This document shows positions 37,401 through 46,297 of a DNA stretch of 64,000 nucleotides, one piece after another; the stretch's first letter is position 1; every line of letters begins with the position of its first letter. The notes under the pieces are model-generated. The model saw only the letters and a list, made by a program, of their open reading frames with translations. It ran no database searches and was not told the DNA's origin. This DNA comes from Paraspadella gotoi (taxonomy: Eukaryota > Chaetognatha). A program made the translations under genes and the position numbers. The stretch lies in NCBI GenBank assembly GCA_051294375.1, contig CM119266.1, positions 19,293,657 to 19,357,656 of the forward strand, given 5' to 3'.

Positions 37401-39152
37401 TAAGTTAGGGGTAAATTAGAGTTAAATTTAAAATTAAGTTTTAGCTTAAACATACAATAATTTAATTTTTTTTTAAAAAAATATTTAAATATTAATAAAT
37501 TTATAAAAAAATATAATAATAATTTTTACAAAGAAACAGATTTTATTTATGATTACTATGATAATAATTCAGAAAGAGAGAGAGAGATATCAAGGTTAAA
37601 ATTGCCTCTCTCTCTATCTCTCAAAGTTAGTATCCAAATATTTATTAAAACTATTAATATGGCTGATGAAGGTTCAAAAAACAATAACCAAAACATATCC
37701 GAATTATTAAATGATTGTGGTTATCACAAATAAAAACTTATTTTGTAAATATCTATCAAAAGCAATGAAAAAAAAAATATTACAATTATTAATATTTAAA
37801 AAACATTTTTTAAAGAATTAAAAAGAAATCTTTAGCTCGTGAAGCTTAAAAACGTTTTTAATATCATTGTTGTTATGGTCTTAAATTTTCTTTTCTGTAA
37901 AGAAATAAATTTTATTTTTTCTTCTTTCTCTTCGTTTTCCCATAAGCCTCCAGAGCGTATTCAACTCCGGGATCGCCCATACTTTTCATAAACAATTTTT
38001 ACTAACAGCTCATCGATATTAATTTAAATGAGTATAAATTTACCTTTCATAATAAATTACCCTTAACCTTAATATTAATCATAAAATTATCCTTAATCAA
38101 ACATAAATCTTAATCATAAACATACCCTTCACTATAAACCTTTCCTTGACCCTTTGTTATTTTTAACCCTAATTTACTATTACTCCTAACTTACCCCTAA
38201 ATTACACTTAACCCTAATATACTCTTAACCTTAAATTACCTTTAAACTCAGCTTATCCCAAAGCTTAATTTCACAGTTTAGCCTAAACTAAATCATTAAA
38301 ATTTAATCATTCTCTTTCACAATTTATAATACTGTAAACATACCTCTTTATATTGAGTGCAATATGTTTCTGTTGCAGCTGTGTTATCCGATTCCGAAGC
38401 GGTTGAAAATGATATTACAGAACTATTCGTTGTTGACGCACTCGAACTTGGTAATCCACTTTGAGTCGGAGGAACTTTAGGATGAATTAAGGAGCATGAT
38501 CCGACCGTTGTTGTTTGTGGAAAAGATTTGACTACTGCAGTTGTCGTTGAAAAAACCACCTGTTAATAAATTAGTATTTATTAGTATTAGTATAAATAGT
38601 ATTTAATGTAGAAGACGAAAAATGGTCGCCATAGTAAGTTAAATTTTCAATTTGTTTTACCTATAATAGATATTTTATCTAATGTATATAAATACAAAAA
38701 AATACAACGAAATATTTAACAGTGTGACTGACCCCTGTTCCCGGTATCAATCCAGTCGCTGACGTGACTGTCATCGTTGTCCCCTCGCGATTTCCCGAGT
38801 TGATCGCATCCGACGCCGGTCTCTCTGTCGCCGCGGAGCCTCCAGCGCCAGACGTGCTTTTCGTGGCAACGTTATCTTCGTCTTTGAAGCGCACGGTAGG
38901 CGTGGCACCGGCGTCCGATCGGACCAAAGTCGGTCGACTCTTCGCGGATTTAAAAGTCGCAGGCGGGGAATCGGACGACGGCGACGCGGCGCTGGAGGCT
39001 TCAGGCGTCACATCGCTATCCGAGGCGGAAGATAAGTTGACGGCGTCCGTGGATGGCGTTTCCGTGCTCGTCTCTGCATTGTTCTCCACTTCCCCCCGGG
39101 AAATGGTTTTAGTTTTTTTAATGCCACTAACTTGGTTTGAAATTTTGCTCAT
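822..39152 (-). CDS. ZNF292-like: Giant RLF/ZNF292-family zinc-finger protein, 55 coding exons
   Basis: I assembled 55 exons whose phases agree at every junction, giving about 4,433 codons. The family call rests on exons 2-11. Their conceptual protein lines up almost gap-free with my recollection of the N-terminal region of vertebrate RLF and ZNF292, including the Tyr-Cys start, an Arg-Pro turn, an AHE-x-L helix, a Cys-Leu-x-R/T block and the SLKTQCLALL segment. After this come 21 zinc fingers and low-complexity linkers. RLF and ZNF292 are nuclear DNA-binding transcription regulators, so a nuclear role is expected. The start chosen is the first in-frame ATG (39152), which has A at -3; an in-frame stop lies farther upstream at about 39330. 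The stop is TGA at 822-824. SPARC is nested in the intron at 21434-24044. Exon coordinates are in the part entries below. Small cassette exons may have been missed. Confidence 0.88.
4774..8744 (-). CDS. ZNF292-like: RLF/ZNF292-like gene, exons 41-48 (fingers 15-17, Gln-rich)
   Basis: Exons: 8406-8744, 7658-8197, 7324-7591, 6260-7239, 5672-5834, 5395-5604, 5181-5324, 4774-5099. Finger 15 opens exon 42 and is followed by about 130 residues of Gln-rich sequence. Exon 44, the largest (980 nt), holds fingers 16 and 17. Between them lie a glutamine run, a tandem 9-residue duplication (RASPREIHD) and one copy of the recurring EPGEI motif. A basic KLKRKKDED patch follows finger 17 and may be a nuclear localisation signal (inference). 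The 84-nt intron between exons 43 and 44 is a multiple of three and stop-free, so it could be retained without breaking the frame. Confidence 0.83.
5945..6070 (+). repeat. tRNA-derived SINE, copy C (body portion)
   Basis: It matches the body of the 36.6-kb copy: AAGCCTGGTTCCCAGCCCAG, GACCCGTTCCATTGCTGCT and CAGCCCACTTAGCGCCTTAT in the same order. The tRNA-like head is missing (5' truncation). It lies in the intron between exons 44 and 45 of the zinc-finger gene. Confidence 0.65.
8745..12601. other. Long intron (exons 40/41) of the zinc-finger gene
   Basis: About 3.9 kb of AT-rich intron with no supported finger exon. It contains the foldback element at 10994-11706 and, just beyond it, a degenerate GTT/GTA-rich stretch (about 11790-12030) that makes a Val-rich spurious frame on the plus strand. 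Confidence 0.6.
10994..11706. mobile_element. Foldback / MITE-like element with long imperfect inverted arms
   Basis: The outer about 50 bases (10994-11045 and 11654-11706) are near-perfect inverted copies, sharing GAAGGCTTCATATTATGAAA-like and GGTACC...TTTTTTGTGACCAG segments. The inverted similarity continues imperfectly inward for roughly 200 bases on each side, including a GGGCC...GGGGGC...CAAAAAATG block in both arms. No protein-coding frame is present, so this would be a non-autonomous element. I could not define a target-site duplication with confidence. Confidence 0.7.
12602..15232 (-). CDS. ZNF292-like: RLF/ZNF292-like gene, exons 37-40 (fingers 13-14)
   Basis: Exons: 15128-15232, 14816-15056, 14607-14734, 12602-12682. 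Exon 38 is strongly acidic (DDEEDETDETDDDDD). Finger 13 (exon 39) and finger 14 (exon 40) are close sisters: both read C-x2-CGRTV-x3-DSLKRH, and both exons end with a phase-0 donor just after the last His. They are separated by a 1.9-kb intron that carries a repeat element. Exon 40 is only 27 codons and is recognised from the finger plus flanking AG and GT signals. Confidence 0.82.
12795..13086. mobile_element. TIR element with TTAGGG-like core, copy 1
   Basis: It begins TTGGCCCTATTTTTCTAAAA and ends with the inverse type GGCTTTTGGAAAATAGAGCCAA. The core is a degenerate array of GGATTAGGGTTA-like units. It lies in the intron between exons 39 and 40 of the zinc-finger gene. Related copies are at about 47768-47903, 51849-52163 and 59093-59408. 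Confidence 0.65.
13640..14240. other. GC-richer block in an intron of the zinc-finger gene
   Basis: This 600-base block stands out from the AT-rich intron by GC and CpG content and has open frames on both strands (plus 13643-13936, minus 13615-13827). No frame resembles a known protein and none can be spliced convincingly to the neighbours. It ends with the TTACTGCGGCGCAACA motif of dispersed repeat family 3. It might be a regulatory element, an unrecognised exon or a repeat. Confidence 0.3.
16276..21433 (-). CDS. ZNF292-like: RLF/ZNF292-like gene, exons 24-36 (fingers 9-12)
   Basis: Exons: 21218-21433, 20910-21131, 20552-20837, 20178-20453, 19901-20086, 19440-19793, 19261-19364, 18994-19182, 18666-18797, 17872-18066, 16895-17149, 16683-16787, 16276-16371. 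Finger 9 crosses exons 25/26, finger 10 is in exon 28, finger 11 is in exon 33, and finger 12 crosses exons 33/34. Finger 12 has 13 rather than 12 residues between its second Cys and first His. Exon 27 carries an acidic run (DDDDDIEEDMEEEEE), and exons 29-31 are Gln-rich with glutamine runs near 19110-19140. Exon 24 begins exactly with ATG after a polypyrimidine tract and AG, so an internal start cannot be excluded, but the phase also joins exon 23. Confidence 0.82.
22258..23699 (+). CDS. SPARC: SPARC (osteonectin/BM-40) matricellular protein, nested gene
   Basis: Seven phase-consistent exons: 22258-22377, 22527-22644, 22706-22845, 22915-23048, 23112-23195, 23263-23421, 23573-23699, giving about 293 aa, the family length. 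Exon 1 gives a signal peptide (hydrophobic LALGIVIALCV). A short acidic region follows, then a Cys-rich follistatin-like module (exons 2-4, beginning PCGHFEC), then the extracellular calcium-binding domain. That domain has a variant EF-hand (QMDTSKDRIVTRSE) and a canonical one (DANSNGEITLAEW) followed by WGRC. SPARC is a secreted calcium- and collagen-binding protein that modulates basement membrane and cell-matrix contact (family knowledge). NVT in exon 3 is a possible N-glycosylation site. The gene lies wholly in the intron at 21434-24044 of the minus-strand zinc-finger gene. Confidence 0.95.
24045..29790 (-). CDS. ZNF292-like: RLF/ZNF292-like gene, exons 12-23 (fingers 1-8)
   Basis: Exons: 29626-29790, 29301-29567, 29001-29186, 28776-28908, 28117-28253, 27813-28043, 27508-27675, 25806-26474, 25378-25645, 24948-25126, 24394-24516, 24045-24155. 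Exon 12 is a Gly/Ser-rich linker. Finger 1 is in exon 13, finger 2 in exon 14, and finger 3 crosses exons 14/15. Finger 4 crosses exons 18/19 and is joined to finger 5 by the classical-type linker TGKKPYVC. Finger 6 crosses exons 19/20. Finger 7 is in exon 21 and finger 8 crosses exons 21/22. All fit C-x2-C-x12-H-x3/4-H. The donor of exon 21 is AAG|GCAAGT, a GC-AG intron; accepting it is required to complete finger 8. The linkers are Gln- and Thr-rich, typical of transcriptional regulators. Confidence 0.85.
29890..33196 (-). CDS. ZNF292-like: RLF/ZNF292-like gene, exons 3-11 (conserved helical N-terminal region)
   Basis: Exons: 33110-33196, 32903-33032, 32357-32583, 32148-32273, 31077-31223, 30869-31009, 30510-30711, 30171-30439, 29890-30090. 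Together they encode a Leu- and Cys-rich all-helical region of about 500 residues. It follows the vertebrate RLF/ZNF292 N-terminal region block by block: AIQRAHEVL, LLCLYRTGDLGSF, CDHGVALIQRLQ, WLWCELQARADGSL and LPWASLKTQCLALL each sit where related blocks sit in the vertebrate proteins. The donor of the exon ending at 32148 is GAG|GTGACA; the better-looking downstream GT would break the frame. Exon 10 carries an apparent insertion with a Cys cluster (CAFC, then CRC) followed by PLTPHEQTVLQ. Its function is unknown; the region lies upstream of the fingers as in the family. Confidence 0.85.
35330..35665 (-). other. GC-rich open block in intron, possible cassette or alternative first exon
   Basis: On the minus strand a stop-free stretch (about 35594-35660) ends at a perfect AGT|GTAAGT donor and reads RLVSTTSSSSTARSGAES. 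About 110 bases further on there is an ATG with strong context (AACATGGCG, 35488) opening a 60-codon frame, with two other frames also open. The composition contrasts with the AT-rich intron around it. I could not join either piece in phase to exons 2 and 3. It may be an alternative promoter or first exon, or a relic. Confidence 0.3.
36515..36800 (+). repeat. tRNA-derived SINE, copy A (longest)
   Basis: A tRNA-like head contains a box-A-like GTGGCTCATTGAGTAAAGCC and a box-B-like GGTTCAATTC flanked by complementary ACCGGGTT and AACCCGGT. A unique body follows (AAGCCTGGTTCCAAGCCCAG, ...AGCGCCTTATCCACAG). Other copies are at 48868-49000 (minus, head only) and 5945-6070 (body only). Confidence 0.7.
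36905..38270. repeat. Inverted-repeat segment with TTAGGG-like arms
   Basis: A 20-base hairpin arm pair (TACTTTCGCCGACCGGGG at about 36913 and its complement at about 37037-37053) is followed by a larger inverted pair. About 37099-37450 resembles the reverse complement of 37920-38260, sharing GGAAAACGAAGAG and degenerate GTTAGGG/GGGTAA arrays. The right arm, read on the minus strand, contains a short coding-like string (MGDPGVEYALEAYGKTKRKK); the left arm holds a decayed copy with a stop. Confidence 0.5.
38344..39152 (-). CDS. ZNF292-like: RLF/ZNF292-like gene, exons 1-2 (N-terminus)
   Basis: Exon 1 is 38733-39152 and exon 2 is 38344-38559; both junctions are phase 0. The first 200 residues are Ser/Thr/Ala-rich with scattered acidic residues and a basic patch near residue 13 (KKTK), and no domain is visible. 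Exon 2 ends in TYCTQYKE, which continues into exon 3 and matches the Tyr-Cys-x2-x-Cys helix near the N-terminus of RLF/ZNF292. This ties these exons to the gene in spite of the 5.1-kb intron that follows. The open frame continues upstream of the ATG without another ATG and contains a CxxC (CLQC), so a longer N-terminus reached by an upstream splice cannot be excluded. Confidence 0.8.
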
Positions 39153-39606
39153 GGTAATCCGAATAGATGTATTGGGATCGTCGTAACGTAGCGGAAAGAT
39201 GGCACACGGAGATTGGACATTCTGTGACGTCAACGCCCTTCCACATTGTAAACAAGTAGAGGAGACGGCATACGTACTAGGCGAACAATCTCTCCGTCCG
39301 GTTCATACTCCGTTTATGGGTGAGAGCCCTTACCAATTCTCCTTTTTCGTTCTCCGTCGAGAATCATCTTTTATTTTCCAACTCCTTCACATATTTATCG
39401 CATGAAATTAAAGTATACAGATCGACGGCATAATTGTAGACGAACGCAAACTTGGAAAAAACAGTTGGCAACAACTCGGTCGTCGTTGTTGTTATTGTCT
39501 TCACTGATGCGCATTCAGCTCTGCAAGAAAACGGCAAGGTTGAGAGGGAACAAGACTTCGTCACCGTAAAAGACGATGTCCTGCCAGCAGAGTTGCAACG
39601 ACGTAA

Positions 39607-39608
<2 letters not shown>

Positions 39609-39643
<35 letters not shown>

Positions 39644-39702
39644 AAGAGGGAGAGATAGAGACAGAGCAAGAGAGAGAGGGAGAGACAGAGAGAGAGAGAG
39701 AT
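39609..39702. repeat. (GA)n microsatellite, interrupted
   Basis: GA dinucleotides with GACAGA and GGGAGA interruptions. It pairs in inverted orientation with the CT tract at 40085-40152. Confidence 0.9.
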
Positions 39703-40084
39703 GCAGCAAGATTTTTCGCTTTTTTAACATTGATTCGTTGAAACGTTTGGGGCTGCACAGAGGATTTCCTCAATGGAGCTGCTGCAATCTAAGCCGCAGC
39801 CTTCGCCCGCTGACTGTACCTGACGTCACTGTGTCGCTGCGTCTGCTGCGGCTGCTTCGTCTCTTTCTTTATTTCTTCTCGTTTCTTCGATCCTTGTGGG
39901 ACTGCCGCTCTGCAGCGTCGATACGGCGCTGACTCCTCGATTGGTTGTAGGCGATGCTGGAAGTTGTAGTTGTTGTTGTCGTTGTAGTAGACGTCGTTGG
40001 AAAAGATCGGGAAGAGCGCGCCGTAGTCGTCGTCGTCGTCGTTTTCTTCGTCGTCCTTCGTCATCGGTCGGCGCGGGGTCGACA

Positions 40085-40152
40085 TTCTCTCTCTCTCTGC
40101 TCGCTCTCTCGCTCTCTCGCTCTCTCGCTCTCGCTCTCTCTCTCTCTCTCTC
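40085..40152. repeat. (CT)n microsatellite, interrupted
   Basis: CTCTCT with regular CTCGCT interruptions, in the divergent promoter region upstream of EVI5. Confidence 0.9.
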
Positions 40153-41257
40153 GGTTAAGAAGACGACGATGAGGACGACGATTGAAGAAGAGAAAATAAG
40201 GGGAGGGAGAAAAGGAAAGAGGAGTAAAGGCAAGCTTCGGATAGATGTCCGTCAGACTCGGAGCAACGGCCACCGGGACACTGCCCAAAACTGCGAATAA
40301 GACTGAGAGTAAGACAAGATACTAAGTCCACCGTCATTTCCAAAACTACCGTTTCAAATGCCGCTTTTATAAATCCAATTCACTTTAAACTGTGTTATTG
40401 TAGTTTTTTATGTTTAAAAAACAAAAATGCAGTTTTTAATCGGGTGACATCATGGAAAGATAAAAATTATTACTAATTGAATTGTCCACCCTTTTATTTT
40501 ACCATATAGCTTTTAAAAATAGTTTTATTTATCTAACCGAGGAGTTTATTTTGTTTGTTTATTTTGTAAAATTCCAACTCATCATTCCGTATTAATTATT
40601 GATATGTTATCAATATTGATAATATTATAATTACTAGTAACTATATTTGTTTACATAAAGTAGTGGCCAGAATTTTAATTAATTCCGTAGTTATCGTGAA
40701 AGATATTTGAAGCTCCCAGGAGGTTGTCGCTATTTTTAATGACATCTTTATCCTAACTTTAGGAAGGGGAGTCGTGAGCCCAACTTAATCAACAATGAAG
40801 TAAGTAATGAAATTTGAAGGATTAATTTAAAAATTATCCAGTCATCCCTTCTAACTTTGGACAAGTTTCGTCCTCCGTCCCTCTTTAAAGATAATAAAAA
40901 AGATATAGTCCCAAGTAAGAGATAGCATACATAAACTGTATTTTTCGAATGAATTGGATAATTTTTAGACTGGTTGTTCCAATTTCATTGCAAAACCCGA
41001 TAAGCTTTCAATCAAGAATTATCGTCGTGGGCAAACGGCCGATTCATCTCCTGGCCTAGTAGGCTTAGGAAGGAGTCTATGCGTTCTTATCAAACATCGG
41101 TCAAGTAAAGATCTCTGAAGTGCGTTTTAGTCAATAAATCTGTGATACGTCGGAAATTTTTAAATACGCATCTAACAACCACGTGCAATAATCGCGACAA
41201 AAGGAATGAAGCAAACGTCATTGGATTTGTGATATATTCAATGCAATAAACTTATTT

Positions 41258-44200
41258 ATGAACATGATAGAACCAGAAGTAACCTCGAAAAATTCCATAA
41301 ATAATGGCCTTGCTGCGAAGCCTTTACAAAAACAAGTCACTCAAAAAGAAAATCTTCTGCGGTTGAAAAAACTAACGTCGTCCCTAAAGGTGGATATAAT
41401 GGATATAGTGCGCCTCGAAGTAGCTGAATTTTTCAATTAGTCTGGTGCTAAATGTATTTTCAGCGGGAACCCACGCCTGGATTGGATACGGAGTCTTCCG
41501 CGCCATCCACAAAAAACAACGAAGACGGCGACGATGAAAATTTGCAAACAGACTCGAGCGCTGCGACCCTAACACCGGAAGAAGAAGACATTTTAGCGAA
41601 AATCCAATCGGCCAACCAAAAAATCGAAGAAGATTCCAAATCAATCACGGGGCACTCCATCGGGTCTAGGCGTGGATCCTCGCACTCCCTTTTATCTGAA
41701 GTATCCGTCAACTCAATTTCTAGGTAATGGAAATGGAATGGAAAAGGTATTATTATTAAAATGTTATGGGTGGTTACTGGTTTGGTAAGGTGTACAAAGA
41801 TGTATAGCCAACATATTACGTGTTAGATTGTTTTTATTTTTTTTTTAAGTCACACCGTAGAAGGGGAGGCAAACGCAGATTCGGCTCTTCCCCCTGAAGA
41901 GTCCTGGGTCACTTGGGGTCAACTCGTCAATGATTGGGACACATGTAACCATAAAAAGTCCCCAATAGTCAGAGAACTCGTCAAAAAAGGTTTGTGAAAC
42001 TTTGACCGGAGTTCGTGTTAATTATATATATAATAACTGTGACCCTATTTTGTCACCAGGCGTCCCCCAGCCTTTCAGAGGCCTGGTATGGCAACTGCTA
42101 TGCGGTGCCCACGAAAACGGAGTCAAAGACCTTTATTCGGACTACATGAAGCAGTCATCACCCTGCGAAAAGCTCATCCGGCGGGACATCGCTAGGACTT
42201 ACCCAGAGCACGAGTTCTTCAGGGAGAAGGACGGCCCCGGCCAAGAAAGCCTTTTCAACGTCATGAAAGCCTATTCTTTGCACGACAAGGAAGTCGGCTA
42301 CTGTCAAGGAAGTGCCTTTATCGTCGGGATGCTGCTAATGCAAGTCAGTGTCTCGTCACGTTATACGAATCGAGGAAATATGAAAACTGTAAAGTTTGAC
42401 TCGATTTTTCAATTTTGAAAATTTATATTTTTGTTTAGATGCCAGAAGAGGATGCGTTTGCCGTTCTCGTGGAAATTATGCAGTCTTACCGACTCCGAGA
42501 AATTTTTAAGCCTTCCATGCAGGATCTTGGACTCTGCATGTATCAGTTAGAAAATTTGGTCCAGGAATTGCTTCCAGATCTCTTCATACATTTCACGGCT
42601 CAGTCTCTCCATACATCCATGTGAAGATACCTTGCCATTTCTGGTCTAAAAATAAAGCTGCGTCGAAAAAAACATGAATTTATGTTTATCGCTTTAGGTA
42701 TGCTTCATCTTGGTTCCTAACGTTGTTTGCGACTTCTTTGCCTTTAAAGGTCGCTTTTCGGATTATGGATGCCATTCTTCTTGAAGGGTGAGGACAAGGC
42801 AATTGCAAGTCGCCTCAATGCAAAGAATAAATCTGATTAAAATTGTTTCAGGTCCACCTTCGTCTTCCAAATGTCGTTGGCTATTCTGCAGTGCGCAGCT
42901 CATAAGTTGACTTCAAGAGACATGGAAGGAATGATGAATTTTTTTCATAAAGAACTTATGACAATTGTCGATGAGGTTATTAATTTTAGCTGAGCTGGGA
43001 AATCAAAATCAAAATAATATTTTGCTTTTTTGCATTTCAGGAAGCAGAATGCTACATTGCCGTGGCTTTCGGCATTAAAATTTCAACGAAAAAGATGAAA
43101 AAATTGGAAAAAGATTACATGCAGCTGCAGACGAAAGGACAAGAAGACCAAGTGGAGCTTCGACGACTCAGGACTGAAAACAAACTGTTGCGTCAAAGAA
43201 TCGGTGAATCAACTTCGTACTTAGTATTTTGATAATTTAAAGTAATCTTTCAGTAGGACTCCGTCAGCCATGAAATAGGGTTAAAAAAAAATCAAGATAT
43301 TTTGTTTGCAATTTCAATTTCAAGCTCATCTCTTTGTGTTTGTGTTCACTTGTACAGAGCATTTGGAGAAGGAGAGCGCGGCTTTGGCGGACAGGTTAAT
43401 ACAAGGTCAAGTCACGCGTGCCAAGGAGCAAGAGGAGATGTTCGTCATAAAGAGGGAGTTGAGTGCCTTGAAGCAGCATGACTGCGAGACAGTCGAGGCG
43501 CTCGCCAACGCGAAGCGGGAGATTAACGTTATCGCTGAAACCAAAGCCAATGGAAACAAACTCGCTACGGAGACTCAAGACATGCTCAAAACCTTGCAGG
43601 TAGAAATGTTAATGACGAGTACTCATAAATTATACTGCTAATTATTATTTTGTAAGTGTTACATTTTGTTGTTGTTGCATTTACTTTCCCAATCCCTCGT
43701 TATTAACGAGTCGTTAACTGTTTAATTTTTCATGGCATAATTTTTTAATTAGCACGGTGCAGCTATTAAAAAAAGTTTCAATAATATTTATATTTTTTAC
43801 GGTTTTTAAAAAAAAAATTTATCCATCTAGATCGAGTTAATGGGGGTGCGATTAAAAGAGGCCGAGATGGAGCATACATTGAAGGAGATGCAGTGCAAAA
43901 TAGAAGAGAAAGACGAACTGAACCGACTCCTGGAAGAAGGGCCACACAATTCCATCGCTTCGTTGCAGGTTTCCATTTGAATATGCTTGTGGTTCTTACT
44001 TATGAAATTTGTGCAACCAATCTAAAAATTATCCATTCATTTAATTATTAAGCTATCTTTCCCCTGACTTTGGATAGGCTTACAAAAAAATGACATAGCA
44101 TGACTTGAAATTCTCACTGAATCGTTGACCCTTCCCGATCACCCCTTTTTCAGGACGAGTTAATCACCGTGAAGCTGCGAGAGGCCGAAGCCAACCTAAG

Positions 44201-46297
44201 CCTCAAAGAAATGAAAGCTCGTGTCAGTGAACTGGAGACAACTTGGGAGCGTCATCAGGAAAAGCAGAGAGAGTGGGAAACCAATGGAAAGGTTAGAAGT
44301 CTATATCTCGCTCTAAAAAACCTGGTACTTTCTTAAATAACGACTTCCGTTAAAATCCAACTAATGGCGAAATTATCGCGCCGATTCCGGTAGAAAGTCC
44401 ATCTAAAATAATCGATTCTGTTAGCGTGGTGATTAAGGATATCCAATTATCCATGATGGTTTTGATAGTAAACAAGTCAGGAAATATGAACTACTGTGGC
44501 GGTGAGATGCCCCACCAAGGAGGGCATCACAGGCAACTCGGCTGTTACTTTACTTTTTTCGGAAAAGTTTGAATTGTTTTTTTTGTTTCTATAAAAAATA
44601 TTTTTTAATAAATAAGCTATCTTGCCCCTGACTTTGGACATCACTCTTACAAGATAATGACATAGCAGGTCCCTGCAAGCTTTCAATCAAGACTCTCTCA
44701 GTCACATTTATTCACTCCCAGAACACCAAGCTAATAATAATATAATATAATAATAATAATAATATTTCAAAGGATATTTATTTCAATTGTATGAAAAGAC
44801 CACTCCCTATAGTTTACTTTAAAAATTCTCTTTGGCTAACATTCAAGGGAGAATTTAGGGATCTCGCGGATAATTTTAGAAAATTACCAGATTTGGACTA
44901 AACCTGATGGGAATTGAACTTTTCGCTTTCAAAATTTGTGTAAATTTTAGATTCGGCATTCGAAGGGAGAAGCCATGAAATTACAGGAAGACCTCATGGC
45001 AGCAAAAATTCGCGAGAATGACGCTGTGGCAACAACAAAGGAGTTAAGACAAAGGCTGATGGAAATGGAGACTCAGAACCAAGTACTTTTATGTCTTTAT
45101 GCCATTTTGTCATAATTAAATCCTAAAATCAGTAAATGAATTTAAAAACGTTTAGCAACCCGCAGTCCAATGCAAACTGCTTTGTACAGATAAACATAAA
45201 TTATAAAAAAATACTTATTTAAATATAAAAAAGGTTTTAACGAATCAATTGAGTCGCGTGGATGCCGAATCGCAAAAGCTCAAGGACGAATTAGCATCCA
45301 AGAAAACGACAGAGAGAATTGTACGACAAAATGTTTTGGACTTGAAACATCAGATCTCCAATTTGGAATCGCGACTTCGTGAGGTTTGTCTCACGCCTTA
45401 AGTTTGACTGATGATATAAAAAATAACATGATCGGATCTAAAAAGTCGAGATAAAAAGTATTCTATATTAAAATTTAAGAAAACATTAAATCATAATTCA
45501 AATGGTGAAATTAGAAAACGTTGAATCTCGGACCTATGATTATGTTTGTATCAAAAAAAAATATTTTTTCTTTTTCAATTTCAGTAAGAAAAAAATATTA
45601 ATACAATTGTATTTCATTGTCATAGGAGAACATGATGGCAAGGATCGGGGAAGCGGAGAATTCTCAGCGCATCGCCGAATTGAGACAGCAAGTGGCAAGT
45701 CTAGAAACGCAGCATCAAGAATTTGTCACTGCTGGTCAACTCGGAATCGCTAGGGACGGGAAGACGGTCAAGGGTCCCAGGCACGCAAACCTGGAGGTCA
45801 GGAGTCTCGTCCAACAAATCAGCTTTAAATCAAATTCGATAAATTTGATAATAAATGCTAAAATGCTTTAATGCTACAGGAGGAGGTGGAACAGCTTCGC
45901 GTCAATCAGAAAGTGGAGGCGATGCACATGAATCGAAAATATCTCGACGCCAGATTCGCATCCAAGCAGGCCGCGTCAGAAGGGTCCTCTGCCGGCGAGG
46001 ATCCCAAAAATCCTTTCGAAGCCATGAGTGTCTCCTCCATGATGACTGCGTCCTCCCTCGGTATTTTCGAGGTTTGTGGAAAAGTTGGAGTTGACAATTG
46101 CTGGCCCGCCCCGTGATAGCCGCAATTCATAAATAACGATTTCTTTGTGATTTCTTCAGGATGACGACGAAGTGGTTGATTTTCCGACAGCACCTCCACG
46201 TACCAAGGAGGAGGATGCGGAAGTGACGCAGCTCAGCGAAGAGTTGAATCTCGCCCGTGCCGAACTCGCTTCTCTGCTAACTAACGCTGAAACTTGA
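41258..46297 (+). CDS. EVI5: EVI5-family TBC-domain Rab GTPase-activating protein
   Basis: Sixteen exons keep phase throughout (891 aa; vertebrate EVI5 and EVI5L are about 800): 41258-41389, 41464-41723, 41850-41989, 42060-42343, 42439-42620, 42698-42787, 42852-42975, 43041-43203, 43358-43599, 43831-43968, 44154-44291, 44951-45082, 45234-45383, 45626-45796, 45880-46071, 46160-46297. The TBC domain (exons 3-8) is nearly collinear with vertebrate EVI5. It has the Arg finger in IRRDIARTYPEHEF and the Gln finger in GYCQGSAF, followed by a MYASSWFLTLF block. The C-terminal half is a long coiled coil with the QVTRAKEQEE-x-FVIKREL motif of the family. EVI5 proteins act on Rab11/Rab35-type GTPases and in cytokinesis (family knowledge). 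Both catalytic residues are present, so GAP activity is likely. It is divergent from the zinc-finger gene. Confidence 0.95.
44605..44720 (-). repeat. Dispersed short repeat family 2, copy in EVI5 intron
   Basis: Reverse complement of the 57.78-kb copy: AGTCTTGATTGAAAGCTTGC, then a GGGACCTGCTATGTCATTAT-type segment, ATCTTGTAAG and a GGGGCAAGATAGCTTAT end. A second partial copy is at about 44000-44100 in the preceding intron, and fragments occur near 40840-41015. Other copies: 57775-57960 and 61676-61790. Confidence 0.55.

Larger units (their letters stand above)
33197..38343. other. Long intron (exons 2/3) of the zinc-finger gene
   Basis: A 5.1-kb AT-rich intron. It contains GA-rich sequence (33990-34060), a GC-richer block with several open frames (about 35330-35665), a tRNA-derived SINE (36515-36800) and an inverted-repeat segment (36905-38270). 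No exon of the zinc-finger gene is needed here, because exons 2 and 3 join in phase. Confidence 0.6.
39153..41257. promoter_or_regulatory. Divergent promoter region between the zinc-finger and EVI5 genes
   Basis: Both neighbours start at the edges of this 2.1-kb stretch and point away from it. The part at 39750-40300 is GC-richer with many CG dinucleotides and is bounded by a (GA)n tract at 39609-39702 and a (CT)n tract at 40085-40152, which are inverted relative to each other. Minus-strand frames such as the Asp/Asn-rich one starting at 40085 are open but I cannot join them to exon 1. Transcription start sites are not visible from sequence alone. Confidence 0.45.

Noticed and set aside
38764-39186. 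140-codon plus-strand frame
   Set aside because: Antisense shadow of exon 1 of the zinc-finger gene.
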